From Streptomyces sp. AC512_CC834 (GTDB taxonomy: Bacteria; Actinomycetota; Actinomycetes; Streptomycetales; Streptomycetaceae), in contig NZ_JAGMUO010000013.1 of NCBI RefSeq assembly GCF_019049325.1, positions 1 to 64,000 of the forward strand: a stretch of DNA of 64,000 bases. The letters are read 5' to 3'. Below, piece by piece: positions 53,638 to 63,400 of the stretch. A program made the translations under genes and the position numbers. A model generated the notes under the pieces. That model had not been told where the DNA came from. It was given only the letters and a program-made list of their open reading frames with translations, and did not search any database. The first letter of the stretch is position 1; every line of letters begins with the position of its first letter.

Positions 53638-54765
53638 TCACACCAAGGGGGTCATGAAGCGGCGCAGGGTCTCTTCGTAGTCCGCGGGATCGGCGTTCCA
53701 CATGGCGCCGTGCGGGGCGTCCTGGACGGTGTGGAGAGCGACCAGGCGCGGGTGGGTGTCGGCGAGGCGGCGGGACAGGCGCCAGGGGGCCACCGCGTCG
53801 CCGGGGCCGTGGAAGATCAGGGTGGGGACCGCCGGGCGGTGCAGGCCCGCCGTGCCCACGTCCCGGTCGGCGTGCAGCCCGGCGCGGCCCTGCGCGGCAC
53901 GGACGGCGAGCGGCAGGAACATGCCCGGGGTGCGGCGGGCGGCGGCGAGGGCGCGCAGGGTGGTCTCCCAACTGAGGACCGGGGAGTCCAGGACGAGGCC
54001 CGCGATGCGCTCGCGCACGCCAGAGAGCGCGGCGGCGCGCAGGGCCATGGTGGCGCCGGTGGACCAGCCGAGCAGGACCACCTGGCGGGCGCCGTGGTCG
54101 ACGGCGTAGCGGACGGCCGCGTCCACGTCGCGCCATTCGGTCTCGCCGAAGTGGTGCAGGCCGTCGGGCGAGGGCGGTGCGCCGACGTCGCCGCGGTAGG
54201 CGAGGGCGAGTACCGGGACGTTCCGACCGTGCAGGGGGGCGATCAGGTTCAGGGCGTGTTCGCGGGTGGCGGCCAGGCCGTGCACGGCGATGATCCAGGT
54301 CGGCCGGGCGCCGGGCAGGAACCAGGCCGGGAGGGGGCCGAGTTCGCCGGGGACCTCGACGTCCGTGAACTCGAGGTCGAGGGCGGTCCCCGGGTTTCCC
54401 ACGTACAGGTTCGGGGTGAACCACGCCCGGTCACCGGCGTCGAGGGTGCCGTGCGTGACACGTTCGAGGCGGCGTACGACGGTGTCGGCGCCGTGCTGGG
54501 CGCTGTCGAGGACCGGGCCGACGACCGCGTGGGAGCCGTCGCCTGCGAGCCCGTACCGGCCGGGGCGCAGCGCGGCCAGATCCCGGGTGAGGGTGATCTG
54601 CCCGGCGGCGGTGCCGTGCACGGTGAGGCGGGGTTCGGTCGGCAGGGGCCGGCCGGGGGGCGCCTTGAGCGCGGCGTCGCTGGCGAGCCGACCGGCGGCG
54701 ACGCTCGCCGCACCGGCCGCGAGAGCTGCGGTGACGGCGGCTGCCGTTGCTGTGACAGTGCGCAT
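53638..54765 (-). CDS. alpha/beta hydrolase, membrane-anchored or secreted
   Basis: This 375-residue protein has an N-terminal signal or anchor (TATAAAVTAALAAGAASVAAGRLA) and an alpha/beta hydrolase domain (about 150-370). The oxyanion HG motif is in IIAVHGLAATREH, the nucleophile elbow is GWSTGA (Ser about 261), and acidic and His residues lie in FHGPGDAVAPW and QDAPHGAMW. Similar Streptomyces proteins are annotated only as hydrolases; the substrate is unknown. ATG at 54765 follows AGGAG. A gap of 280 bp separates it from the convergent-side hypothetical gene (53359-53637, nothing recognised). Confidence 0.88.
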   Translation of the reverse strand: MRTVTATAAAVTAALAAGAASVAAGRLASDAALKAPPGRPLPTEPRLTVHGTAAGQITLTRDLAALRPGRYGLAGDGSHAVVGPVLDSAQHGADTVVRRLERVTHGTLDAGDRAWFTPNLYVGNPGTALDLEFTDVEVPGELGPLPAWFLPGARPTWIIAVHGLAATREHALNLIAPLHGRNVPVLALAYRGDVGAPPSPDGLHHFGETEWRDVDAAVRYAVDHGARQVVLLGWSTGATMALRAAALSGVRERIAGLVLDSPVLSWETTLRALAAARRTPGMFLPLAVRAAQGRAGLHADRDVGTAGLHRPAVPTLIFHGPGDAVAPWRLSRRLADTHPRLVALHTVQDAPHGAMWNADPADYEETLRRFMTPLV

Positions 54766-54971
54766 GGGGCCAGTCTCCTGGTGGAGTCCTCGGGCGGCCA
54801 GTGGGCGGGTGACAGGGGGTGACGACGCCCCGCCGAGGGCGCCTGCCGGGAACGCCCGCCGGGCCGTGAGCCATGGGTCGCTCTCGCTGCCGGTACCCCC
54901 GAACCCGCCGGGTACGCGCTCCGCCGACCGCGGGCGGCCGCCGGGGGCCACCGCAAGTACGGGTCGTGCCT

Positions 54972-55035
54972 CGCGTGTTGCCCGGGTCATGCGTCGCGTG
55001 TTGCCCGGGGGCCGTGCCTTCGCGTGTTGCCCGGG
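54972..55035. repeat. three direct copies of a 15-mer
   Basis: CGCGTGTTGCCCGGG occurs at 54972-54986, 54995-55009 and 55021-55035, each preceded by a similar GTGCCT or ATGCGT. The last copy abuts the stop codon of the aldolase gene. It lies in the 270-bp gap between two minus-strand genes, which otherwise holds no recognised element. Confidence 0.85.
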
Positions 55036-55746
55036 TCAGGACCCGTCCCGTTCGTCGGTCCGCTGCCCGTATCCGCGGAGCCGTTCCGTCACCTCCGCAA
55101 GTTGGGTCTCCGTCAGGAGCGACGGGGACCGGCCCGGCACGGAGGAGGCCGTCAGCCACAGGCGGCACATCCACTCCAACTGGGCGGTGCGGTCGTAGGC
55201 CTGGTCGAGGGAGGTGCCGTAGGTGACCGTGCCGTGGTTCTGGAGCAGGCAGCCGGTGCGGCCGGTGAGGGCGTCGAGCATGGCACGGGCGAGTTCGTCG
55301 CTGCCGTAGGCCGCGTACGGGGCGACCCGGACGGGGCCGCCGAGCGCGGCGGTCATGTAGTGGACCGGCGGGAGTTCGGGGACGAGCAGCGAGACCGCCG
55401 TCGCGTGCACGGCGTGGGTGTGGACGACGGCCCGGGCGCCGGTGTCGGCGCGGTACACGGCGAGGTGCATGGGCAGTTCGCTGGTGGGGACCAGCGTGCC
55501 GAGCACCTGCCGTCCGTCGAGGTCCACGCCGGTCATGTCGTCCGGGGCCAGTCGGTCGTAGGGCACCCCCGACGGGGTGACCAGGACCGTGTCGCCGACG
55601 CGCACCGAGACGTTGCCGGAGGTGCCGACCACCAGCCCGTCCGCGACCGTCCGCCGGGCCGTCGCGACGAGTTCCTCCCAGGCCGTCGCGGCCCGTTCCC
55701 CTGCCGCTCCGCCCACCCGTCCGACCCGCGATCGCGTCACAGTCAC
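55036..55746 (-). CDS. class II aldolase/adducin family protein
   Basis: This 236-residue metal-dependent aldolase family member has TSGNVSVRVGDTVLVTPSGVPYDRL, the SELPMHLAVY Glu/His segment, HTHAVHATA metal ligands and LLQNHGTVTYG. The family includes L-fuculose-1-phosphate aldolase and MtnB; the substrate cannot be told here. GTG at 55746 is preceded by AGGAG 5 bp upstream and is preferred to the longer frame. It is divergent from the phosphate transporter gene with about 220 bp between. Confidence 0.88.
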   Translation of the reverse strand: MTVTRSRVGRVGGAAGERAATAWEELVATARRTVADGLVVGTSGNVSVRVGDTVLVTPSGVPYDRLAPDDMTGVDLDGRQVLGTLVPTSELPMHLAVYRADTGARAVVHTHAVHATAVSLLVPELPPVHYMTAALGGPVRVAPYAAYGSDELARAMLDALTGRTGCLLQNHGTVTYGTSLDQAYDRTAQLEWMCRLWLTASSVPGRSPSLLTETQLAEVTERLRGYGQRTDERDGS

Positions 55747-55895
55747 CGTCTCCTCACGGGCACCTCCGCGCCCCTCACGTCCCGCCGCCGCACGGCCTCG
55801 CGGCGATCCTGCCAGGGACGTCTCCGGAGAGCACCGGACCGGGCACGCAGAGGGAGCCGCCGACACCGGTTCCGGTCACCGTGAAGCCCTGCTCA

Positions 55896-55928
55896 GTTCA
55901 TCTTCCGTTCACTCTGGTTACCTAGGTT
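55896..55928 (+). promoter_or_regulatory. candidate PHO box (PhoP-binding direct repeats) upstream of the phosphate transporter
   Basis: GTTCATCTTCC (55896-55906) and GTTCACTCTGG (55907-55917) are 11-bp direct-repeat units of the PhoP-box type, whose consensus begins GTTCACC. A weaker third unit (TTACCTAGGTT) follows at 55918-55928. The spacing is exactly one helical repeat. The site is about 40 bp before the start of the phosphate transporter gene. In S. coelicolor the pit genes are under PhoP control. Confidence 0.7.
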
Positions 55929-55964
55929 CGTCCAGCCAATGACCTCGAACGATTGCCTGGGTAA

Positions 55965-57263
55965 ATGGAAAGCTTCTCGCTGATCCTCGCGATTGTGGTG
56001 GTAACCGCACTCGCGTTTGATTTCACGAACGGTTTCCACGACACCGCGAACGCGATGGCAACGACCATTTCGACCGGTGCGCTCAAGCCCAAGGTGGCGG
56101 TGGCGATGTCCGCCGTCCTCAACCTTGTAGGCGCCTTCCTCTCGGTGGAGGTCGCCAACACGATCTCCAAGGGTCTCGTCGACGAGACCGGCATCCGTCC
56201 CGAGGTCATCTTCGCCGCCCTGGTCGGCGCGATCCTCTGGAACCTCATGACCTGGCTGGTCGGGCTCCCGTCCAGCTCCTCGCACGCCCTGATGGGCGGT
56301 CTGATCGGTGCCGCCGTCGCCTCGGCGGGCATCGGCGCGGTCAACGGTGACGTGCTCGTCACCAAGGTGCTCCTCCCGGCGATCGCCGCCCCGATCGTGG
56401 CCGGTCTCGCGGCGATGCTCGCGTCCCGGATGACGTACTCGCTGGGCCGCAAGGCCGACGGCAAGGCCGCCAAGAAGGGCTACCGCGCCGGGCAGATCGC
56501 CTCCGCCGGTCTGGTCTCGCTGGCCCACGGCACCAACGACGCGCAGAAGACGATGGGCATCATCACCCTCGCCCTGATCGCCGGCGGCTCGCTCGCCCCC
56601 GACTCCGACCCGCCGGTGTGGGTCATCCTGGGCGCGGGCCTGGCCATCGCGCTCGGCACCTACCTCGGCGGCTGGCGCATCATCCGCACCATGGGCAAGG
56701 GGCTGACCGACCTCCAGCCGCAGCAGGGCTTCGCCGCCCAGACCAGTGCCGCCACGGTCATTCTGGCCTCCTCCCACCTCGGCTTCTCCCTGTCCACCAC
56801 GCACTCGGTCTCCGGCGCGGTGATGGGCGCGGGCCTCGGCCGCAAGGGCGGCGTGGTCCGCTGGTCCACGGCCACCCGGATGTTCGTCGCCTGGGGTCTG
56901 ACGCTGCCGGCTGCCGCCCTGGTCGCGGCGCTCGCCGAGTGGGTGTGCCGCCTCGGCGACTGGGGCACGGCCCTCGTCGCGGTCTTCCTGATCGCGTCCA
57001 GCTTCGCGATCTGGCGGATCTCCCGCCGCGAGGTCGTCGACCACACCCACGTCGTCGGCGCCGACCCCGACACCGACGCCGAGGGGGCCGGGCAGTCCGA
57101 GCCGGCCGGTGTGGTCACCACGGCGATGGCCGCCGTATCGCCGCCCCCCGTGGGCGTGACCGAGGACGTGAGCGAGGGCGTGACCGAGGACCTGGCGGCC
57201 ACCGTCCCGGCCCCGGCCACCACCCCCGACCCCAAGGCCCCGTCGGCCGCCACCACCGTCTGA
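55965..57263 (+). CDS. pitH: low-affinity inorganic phosphate transporter (PiT family)
   Basis: This 432-residue membrane protein has the two PiT signatures: the N-terminal FDFTNGFHDTANAMAT (residues about 17-32) and the matching AHGTNDAQKTMG in the second half, with about ten helices. It imports phosphate (or metal-phosphate) with protons. The C-terminal tail (about 365-432) is acidic and low-complexity (VSEGVTEDLAATVPAPAT). It is the PitH2-type transporter of Streptomyces, next to the cobD cluster. ATG at 55965. A small membrane protein gene follows 34 bp downstream. Confidence 0.94.
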   Translation: MESFSLILAIVVVTALAFDFTNGFHDTANAMATTISTGALKPKVAVAMSAVLNLVGAFLSVEVANTISKGLVDETGIRPEVIFAALVGAILWNLMTWLVGLPSSSSHALMGGLIGAAVASAGIGAVNGDVLVTKVLLPAIAAPIVAGLAAMLASRMTYSLGRKADGKAAKKGYRAGQIASAGLVSLAHGTNDAQKTMGIITLALIAGGSLAPDSDPPVWVILGAGLAIALGTYLGGWRIIRTMGKGLTDLQPQQGFAAQTSAATVILASSHLGFSLSTTHSVSGAVMGAGLGRKGGVVRWSTATRMFVAWGLTLPAAALVAALAEWVCRLGDWGTALVAVFLIASSFAIWRISRREVVDHTHVVGADPDTDAEGAGQSEPAGVVTTAMAAVSPPPVGVTEDVSEGVTEDLAATVPAPATTPDPKAPSAATTV

Positions 57264-57297
57264 ACCCGCGCACCGGGTACGAAGAAAGCGAACCTCC

Positions 57298-57519
57298 ATG
57301 AGCATCGACTGGGCAGCACTCGGCTCCGTCTTCGGCATCAGCCTCGTGGTCACGGTGGCCCTGGTGGGCCTGTTCACCCTCGGCATCGTCGGCCTCTCCC
57401 GTCAGGAGCGGGCCGTCGCCCAGGGCGGCTCCGCGGGCCTCGCGGTCACCGGCGCGTACGCGTGCTTCGCGGCCTGCGCGGCGGCCGTGGCGTACGGGAT
57501 CTACCTGATCGTCGCCTGA
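57298..57519 (+). CDS. small membrane protein co-transcribed with the phosphate transporter
   Basis: This 73-residue protein has two helices (SVFGISLVVTVALVGLFTLGIVGL and LAVTGAYACFAACAAAVAYGIYLIV) and a short Arg/Gln loop. It is the conserved follower of pitH2 in streptomycetes (SCO1846-like). Its function is unknown, perhaps a transporter accessory. ATG at 57298 has GAACCTCC-type weak purines upstream (AAAGCGAACCTCC). Confidence 0.8.
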   Translation: MSIDWAALGSVFGISLVVTVALVGLFTLGIVGLSRQERAVAQGGSAGLAVTGAYACFAACAAAVAYGIYLIVA

Positions 57520-57559
57520 TCCACCTGATCGTCGTCGCCTGACCACCGCGCACCCGTGA

Positions 57560-57600
57560 GGCGGGGCGCCGGACGGACTCGAACCGTCCCGCGCCCCGCC
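57560..57600 (+). terminator. terminator after the phosphate transporter operon
   Basis: GGCGGGGCGC (57560-57569) pairs with GCGCCCCGCC (57591-57600), and GGACGG with CCGTCC inside it, a long GC stem interrupted by a small internal loop. It separates the phosphate genes from the cobalamin riboswitch. Confidence 0.75.
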
Positions 57601-57679
57601 TTCGCGTGTGCCGGCGCATACCACCCGTGTGTGGGCCTTCGCACACTCCCCCGTCGCAGGTCAACGCCAGGTTGACGGG

Positions 57680-57845
57680 TGTTCGCGGGCCGTGGTGGAC
57701 TTCCGAGGCCATCTACGGCGGCAGGAGAGGAAGCCCGGTGCGAATCCGGCGCGGTCCCGCCACTGTGACCGGGGAACAGGACCCTCGGGAGCCAGGAACT
57801 CTCACCGCCGGACTCTTCGAACCAGGGCGTGGACACCCTGAGTGA
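57680..57845 (+). ncRNA. cobalamin (adenosylcobalamin) riboswitch
   Basis: The stretch contains the conserved order of the B12 element: AGAGGAAGCCCGGTGCGAATCCGG, then GGTCCCGCCACTGTGACCGG (the GCCACTG B12-box core), then GAGCCAGGAACTCTC, followed by CCGCCGGACTCTTC. It lies immediately upstream of cobD on the same strand, with about 100 bp between its end and the start codon. It is expected to turn off the cobalamin operon when B12 is abundant. The boundaries are approximate. Confidence 0.92.
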
Positions 57846-57891
57846 GGACATGACGCGATGCCCGGCTGCCGATCGACGTTGAGTACCAGGT

Positions 57892-57927
57892 ACTTCCCTG
57901 GCGTCCCTGACTTCCCTGGCGTCCCTG
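57892..57927 (+). repeat. 18-bp tandem duplication between the riboswitch and cobD
   Basis: ACTTCCCTGGCGTCCCTG is repeated exactly at 57892-57909 and 57910-57927. It lies in the leader between the riboswitch and the cobD start. It may be a recent slip duplication. It also falls after a 10-codon frame (MTRCPAADRR) at 57850-57882 that I do not regard as a gene. Confidence 0.85.
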
Positions 57928-57948
57928 ACCGTGTGACCGGCTGAGCCC

Positions 57949-58968
57949 ATGCGTGCCGGACGCGTCTTCGCGTACGGCGCCGCCGCCGGCCTTCTCGGCG
58001 ACCTCCTTCTCGGCGATCCGCGCCGCGGACACCCGGTCGCCGTGTTCGGCCGTGCCGCCGGTGCCGTGGAACGGGTGCTGTGGCGGGACCACCGGGGGTG
58101 GGGCGCGCTGCACACCGTCGTGTGCGCCGGTGGCGCCGCCGCCCTCGGCTCGGCCGCCGCGCAGGCCGTACGCCGCTCCCCCGCCGCCTCCGTCGCGCTG
58201 ACCGGCGCGGCCACCTGGGCCGTGGTGGGCGGCACTTCGCTGGCCCGCGAGGCGGGTGCCATCGGGCGGGCCCTGGAGGCGGGCGACGTCGAGGCGGCGC
58301 GGGCGCGGCTGCCGCACCTGTGCGGGCGGGACCCGCAGGCACTGGACGCCGACGGGATCGCGCGGGCCGTCGTGGAGTCCGTCGCCGAGAACACCTCGGA
58401 CGCGGTCGTGGGCGCCCTGGTGTGGGGCGCCGCCGGCGGGGTGCCGGGGCTGCTCGGCTTCCGGGCCGTCAACACGCTGGACGCCATGGTCGGCCACAAG
58501 TCCCCCAAGTACCGCCGCTACGGCTGGGCCTCGGCCCGCCTCGACGACCTCGCGGGCTGGCCGGGCGCCCGCCTGACCGCCGTCCTGACCATCGTCGCCG
58601 GCGGCGATCCGCGGGGCGCGGCACGAGCCTGGCGCGCGGACGCGCCACGGCACCCGAGCCCCAACGCCGGGCCCGTGGAGGCCTCGTTCGCGGGCGCCCT
58701 GGGCGTGCGGCTCGGCGGGACGCTGTCCTACGGCGGGCGCGTCGAGCACCGGCCCGTCCTCAACGGGGCGGCGGGACGCGCGGTCCGGGCCGGTTGCGGC
58801 GACATCGACCGGGCGGTACGCCTCTCCCGGCGCGTGGGCTGGCTGGCGCTGGGCGTGTGCGCGGGCGCGCGGCTGCTCGTGCGCGGGGCCGCCGGGAAGC
58901 GCCTGGCTGCCGGGACGCACCTGGCCGTCAGGAAGCACCTGGCCGTCGGGAAAGGACGTACGTCATGA
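57949..58968 (+). CDS. cobD: adenosylcobinamide-phosphate synthase CobD/CbiB
   Basis: This 339-residue membrane enzyme joins aminopropanol phosphate to cobyric acid. Family features are GDPRRGHPVAVFGR, RAVVESVAENTSDAVVGALVWGAAGG and GFRAVNTLDAMVGHKSPKYRRYGWASARLDDL. Hydrophobic segments lie between residues about 45 and 100 and in the centre. The C-terminus is a low-complexity extension of short repeats (RLAAGTHLAVRKHLAVGKGR). The cobQ ATG overlaps its stop by 4 bp, so the genes are co-translated. The riboswitch lies upstream. Confidence 0.95.
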   Translation: MRAGRVFAYGAAAGLLGDLLLGDPRRGHPVAVFGRAAGAVERVLWRDHRGWGALHTVVCAGGAAALGSAAAQAVRRSPAASVALTGAATWAVVGGTSLAREAGAIGRALEAGDVEAARARLPHLCGRDPQALDADGIARAVVESVAENTSDAVVGALVWGAAGGVPGLLGFRAVNTLDAMVGHKSPKYRRYGWASARLDDLAGWPGARLTAVLTIVAGGDPRGAARAWRADAPRHPSPNAGPVEASFAGALGVRLGGTLSYGGRVEHRPVLNGAAGRAVRAGCGDIDRAVRLSRRVGWLALGVCAGARLLVRGAAGKRLAAGTHLAVRKHLAVGKGRTS

Positions 58969-60473
58969 ACGGTGGCCTCCTCGTCGCCGGCACCACCTCC
59001 GACGCCGGCAAGAGCGTCGTCACCGCCGGGATCTGCCGCTGGCTGGTGCGCCAGGGCGTCAAGGTCGCGCCCTTCAAGGCGCAGAACATGTCGCTCAACT
59101 CCTTCGTGACCCGCGAGGGCGCCGAGATCGGCCGGGCGCAGGCCATGCAGGCCCAGGCCTGCCGCGTGGAGCCGACCGCGCACATGAACCCGGTGCTGCT
59201 CAAGCCCGGCGGGGAGCGCAGCAGCCAGGTCGTGCTGCTCGGCAGGCCGGTCGGCGAGATGAGCGCGCGCGGCTACCACGGCGGGCGCCAGGAGCGGTTG
59301 CTCGGCACGGTGCTCGACTCCCTGGCCGAGCTGCGCGGCACGTACGACGCGGTGATCTGCGAGGGAGCGGGCAGTCCCGCCGAGATCAACCTGCGCCGCA
59401 CCGACATCGTGAACATGGGGATCGCCCGGGGCGCCCGGCTCCCCGTCCTGGTCGTCGGCGACATCGACCGCGGGGGCGTCTTCGCCTCCTTCTTCGGCAC
59501 GGTGGCGCTGCTGGCGCCCGAGGACCAGGCGCTGGTCGCCGGGTTCCTCGTCAACAAGTTCCGTGGCGACGCAACCCTGCTGGAGCCGGGGCTGGACATG
59601 CTGCACGGCCTCACCGGACGGCGGACGTACGGCGTCCTGCCCTTCCAGCACGGTCTCGGCATCGACGAGGAGGACGGGCTGCGCGTCTCCCTGCGGGGGA
59701 CGGTGCGGGAGTCGGCCGTCGCCCCGCCGGTCGGCGAGGACGTGCTGCGGGTCGCCGTCTGCGCCGTCCCGCTGATGTCCAACTTCACGGACGTGGACGC
59801 GCTGGCCGCCGAACCGGGCGTCGTGGTGCGGTTCGTGGACCGGCCCGAGGAGCTGGCCGACGCCGACCTGGTGATCGTGCCGGGGACGCGCGGGACGGTA
59901 CGGGCGCTGGAGTGGCTCCGGGAGCGGCGGCTCGCGGACGCGATCGCCCGCAGGGTGGCCGAGGACCGGCCCGTGCTCGGGATCTGCGGCGGTTTCCAGC
60001 TTCTCGGCGAGCACATCGAGGACGAGGTGGAGTCGCGCGCCGGGCACGTGGACGGGCTCGGGCTGCTGCCCGTGCGGGTGCGGTTCGCCCGCGAGAAGAC
60101 CCTCACGCGCCCGGTGGGCGAGGCCCTCGGCGAACGCGTCGAGGGGTACGAGATCCACCACGGGGTCGCCGAAATCCATGCGGGGGAAGCCTTCTTGGAC
60201 GGCTGCCGGGTCGGCCGGACCTGGGGCACGCACTGGCACGGTTCGCTGGAGTCGGACGGCTTCCGGCGGGCGTTCCTGCGCGAGGTGGCCGCCGCCGCGG
60301 GCCGCCGCTTCGTGCCGGCGCCCGACACCTCCTTCGCCGCGCTGCGCGAGGAGCAGCTCGACCGGCTCGGCGACCTGATCGAACACCACGCGGACACCGA
60401 CGCGCTGTGGCGGCTCATCGAGTCCGGCGCGCCACAAGGACTGCCCTTCATTCCACCGGGAGCGCCCGCATGA
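58965..60473 (+). CDS. cobQ: cobyric acid synthase CobQ
   Basis: This 502-residue glutamine-dependent amidase adds four amides to adenosylcobyrinic a,c-diamide. The N-terminal dethiobiotin-synthetase-like ATPase domain has GTTSDAGKS and FKAQNMSLNSFVT. The C-terminal class I glutamine amidotransferase domain has the catalytic Cys in LGICGGFQLLGE and His in EIHHGVAE and GTHWHGSLE. ATG at 58965 overlaps the cobD stop, and its own stop overlaps the cobN start. The three genes form one operon. Confidence 0.96.
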   Translation: MNGGLLVAGTTSDAGKSVVTAGICRWLVRQGVKVAPFKAQNMSLNSFVTREGAEIGRAQAMQAQACRVEPTAHMNPVLLKPGGERSSQVVLLGRPVGEMSARGYHGGRQERLLGTVLDSLAELRGTYDAVICEGAGSPAEINLRRTDIVNMGIARGARLPVLVVGDIDRGGVFASFFGTVALLAPEDQALVAGFLVNKFRGDATLLEPGLDMLHGLTGRRTYGVLPFQHGLGIDEEDGLRVSLRGTVRESAVAPPVGEDVLRVAVCAVPLMSNFTDVDALAAEPGVVVRFVDRPEELADADLVIVPGTRGTVRALEWLRERRLADAIARRVAEDRPVLGICGGFQLLGEHIEDEVESRAGHVDGLGLLPVRVRFAREKTLTRPVGEALGERVEGYEIHHGVAEIHAGEAFLDGCRVGRTWGTHWHGSLESDGFRRAFLREVAAAAGRRFVPAPDTSFAALREEQLDRLGDLIEHHADTDALWRLIESGAPQGLPFIPPGAPA

Positions 60474-63400
60474 GCACAGTGTTGTTGTTGTCGACCGCCG
60501 ACACGGATCTGCTGGCGGCCCGTGCGTCTCGGGCCGCCTACCGGATCGGCAACCCGACCCGGGTCGACGTGACGCAGGAACTGCCGGGGCTGGTCGAGGG
60601 CGCGGACCTCGCCGTCGTGCGCCTGCTCGGCGGCAAGCGCGCCTGGGAGGACGGGCTGGCCGCGCTGAAGGCGTCCGGAATCCCCACCGTGCTGCTCGGC
60701 GGCGAGAGCGTGCCGGACGCGGAGCTGATGGCCGAGTCGTCGGTGCCGGCCGGGGTGGTGGCCGAGGCCCTGCGCTATCTCGTCGAGGGCGGCCACGACA
60801 ACCTCACCCAGCTCGCCCGGTTCCTGTCGGACACGGTGCTGCTGACCGGCGAGGGCTTCGACGAGCCGCGGAAGATGCCGGAGTACGGCGTCCACGGCGA
60901 GCGGACGATCGTGGGGGGCCGCCCGACGGTCGGCGTGCTCTTCTACCGCGCCCACCAGCTCAGCGGCAACACCGCCTTCGTCGACACGCTGTGCGACGCG
61001 ATCGAGGCGCGCGGCGCCAACGCGCTGCCCGTGTACTGCGGTTCGCTGCGCGGCGCGGACCCCGGGCTGTACGAGCTGCTGGGCCGGGCCGACGCCCTGG
61101 TCGCCACCGTCCTCGCGGCCGGCGGCACGCACGCCTCGCAGGCGTCGGCGGGCGGCGACGAGGAGGCCTGGGACATCGGGACGCTGGCCGACCTGAACAT
61201 CCCGGTGCTGCAAGGTCTCTGCCTGACCTCCTCCCGGGCCGCCTGGGAGGCCTCCGCCGCCGCGCTCTCCCCCATGGACGCGGCGATGCAGGTGGCCATC
61301 CCGGAGTTCGACGGACGGCTGATCACGGTGCCGTTCTCCTTCAAGGAGCAGGGGCCGGACGACGTGCCGGTGTACGTCGCCGACCCCGGGCGGGCCGGCC
61401 GCGTCGCCGGGATCGCCGTGCGGCACGCGGCGCTCGGGCACAAGGCGAACGCCGACAAGAAGCTCGCGCTGGTCTTCACGGCGTATCCGACCAAGCACTC
61501 CCGGGTCGGCAACGCGGTCGGCCTCGACACCCCGGCGTCCGCGATCCGCGTCCTGGACGCGCTGCGGGACGCGGGGTACTCCCTCACCGAGTACCCGTCC
61601 GGCGGCGACGAGTTGATCCACCGGCTCATCGAGGCCGGCGGTCACGACGTGGAGTGGCTGACGGAGGACCAACTGGCCGCCGCGCCCGCGCGGGTGCCGC
61701 TGGCCGACTACCGGGCGTGGTTCGAGAAGCTGGACCCGGAACTGCGCGACGGCATGCGGGAGGCGTGGGGCGAGCCGCCGGGTTCGCTGTACGTGGACGG
61801 GGACGACATCGTGCTCGCGTCGCTCCAGTTCGGGAACGTCGTGGTCATGATCCAGCCGCCGCGCGGCTTCGGCGAGAACCCGATCGCGATCTACCACGAC
61901 CCGGACATGCCGCCGTCGCACCACTACATGGCCGCGTACCGCTGGCTGGAGAACAGTTTCGGCGTCGACGCGATCGTGCACATGGGCAAGCACGGCACGA
62001 TGGAGTGGCTGCCGGGCAAGGGCCTCGGACTGAGCGGCGGCTGCGCGCCCGACGCCGTACTGGGCGACCTGCCGCTGATCTACCCGTTCATCGTCAACGA
62101 CCCGGGCGAGGGCACCCAGGCCAAGCGGCGCGGGCACGCCACGGTGGTCGACCACCTCGTCCCGCCGATGGCGCGCGCCGACACCTACGGCGACCTGGCC
62201 AAGCTGGAGCAGTTGCTCGACGAGTACGCGCTCGTCTCCGACCTGGACCCGACTAAGGTGCCGGCCGTCCGCGCGCAGATCTGGACTCTGGTCAAGGCGG
62301 CCGAGCTGCATCACGACCTGCACGTGGACGACCAGCCGGACGACGAGGCGTTCGACGAGTTCGTCATGCACATCGACGGCTATCTGTGCGAGATCAAGGA
62401 CGTGCAGATCCGCGACGGCCTGCACATCCTGGGCGGCGGCCCGGTCGGCGAGCCGCGCGTCAACCTGGTGCTTGCGGTGCTGCGCGCCTCGCAGGTGTGG
62501 GGCGGACAGGCGAACGCGCTGCCGGGGCTGCGGGCCTCGTTTGCGGAGCACTTCGGGCTGGTGGAGAAGGAGTTGCTGGCCGAGCCGGGCGCCCCGGTGA
62601 AGGTGCCGGTGGAGCTGACGGAGCTGGTGGACGGTCCGGCGCGGTCGGCGGCCGACGCGGTCGACCTGCTGGAGCAGCTCTGCCGGCGGGTCGCGGAGGG
62701 GATGGAGGCGCGGGACTGGGACCGGGCGGCCGTACCGGGCCTGGCACGGGAGGTGCTGGGCGCCGAACTGCCCGCCGCGGTCGCGGTGCTGGAGTTCGCC
62801 TGCGCGGAGGTCGTGCCGCGGCTCGCCCGTACGACGGACGAGATCGGGCACATCCTGCGGGCGCTGGACGGGGGTTACGTTCCGGCGGGACCGTCGGGTT
62901 CGCCCACGCGCGGGCTGGTCAACGTGCTTCCGACCGGGCGGAACTTCTACTCCGTCGACCCCAAGGCGATTCCGTCCCGGCTGAGCTGGGAGGTCGGGCA
63001 GTCGCTGGCGGAGTCGCTGGTGCAGCGGTATCTGCAGGACACGGGTGAGTACCCGAAGTCCGTCGGCCTCACGGTGTGGGGTACGTCGGCGATGCGCACC
63101 CAGGGTGACGACATCGCGGAGATCCTCGCGCTGCTGGGCTGCCGTCCGGTGTGGGACGACGCGTCGCGCCGGGTGACGGGCTTCGAGGTGGTGCCGGTGG
63201 CGGAGCTGGGCCGGCCGCGCGTCGACGTCACGGTGCGCATCTCGGGCTTCTTCCGGGACGCGTTCCCGCACGTGGTGGGGCTGATCGACGACGCGGTACG
63301 GGCGGTGGCGGAGCTGGACGAGCCCGCCGAGTCCAACTACGTGCGGGCGCATGTGGAGGAGGACGCGGCGGAACACGGCGACCGGCGCCGGGCGACCTCC

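Noticed and set aside
57850..57882. 10-codon frame MTRCPAADRR after the B12 riboswitch
   Set aside because: It is short and in a spacer that contains a recent duplication. No known leader peptide of this kind comes to mind.
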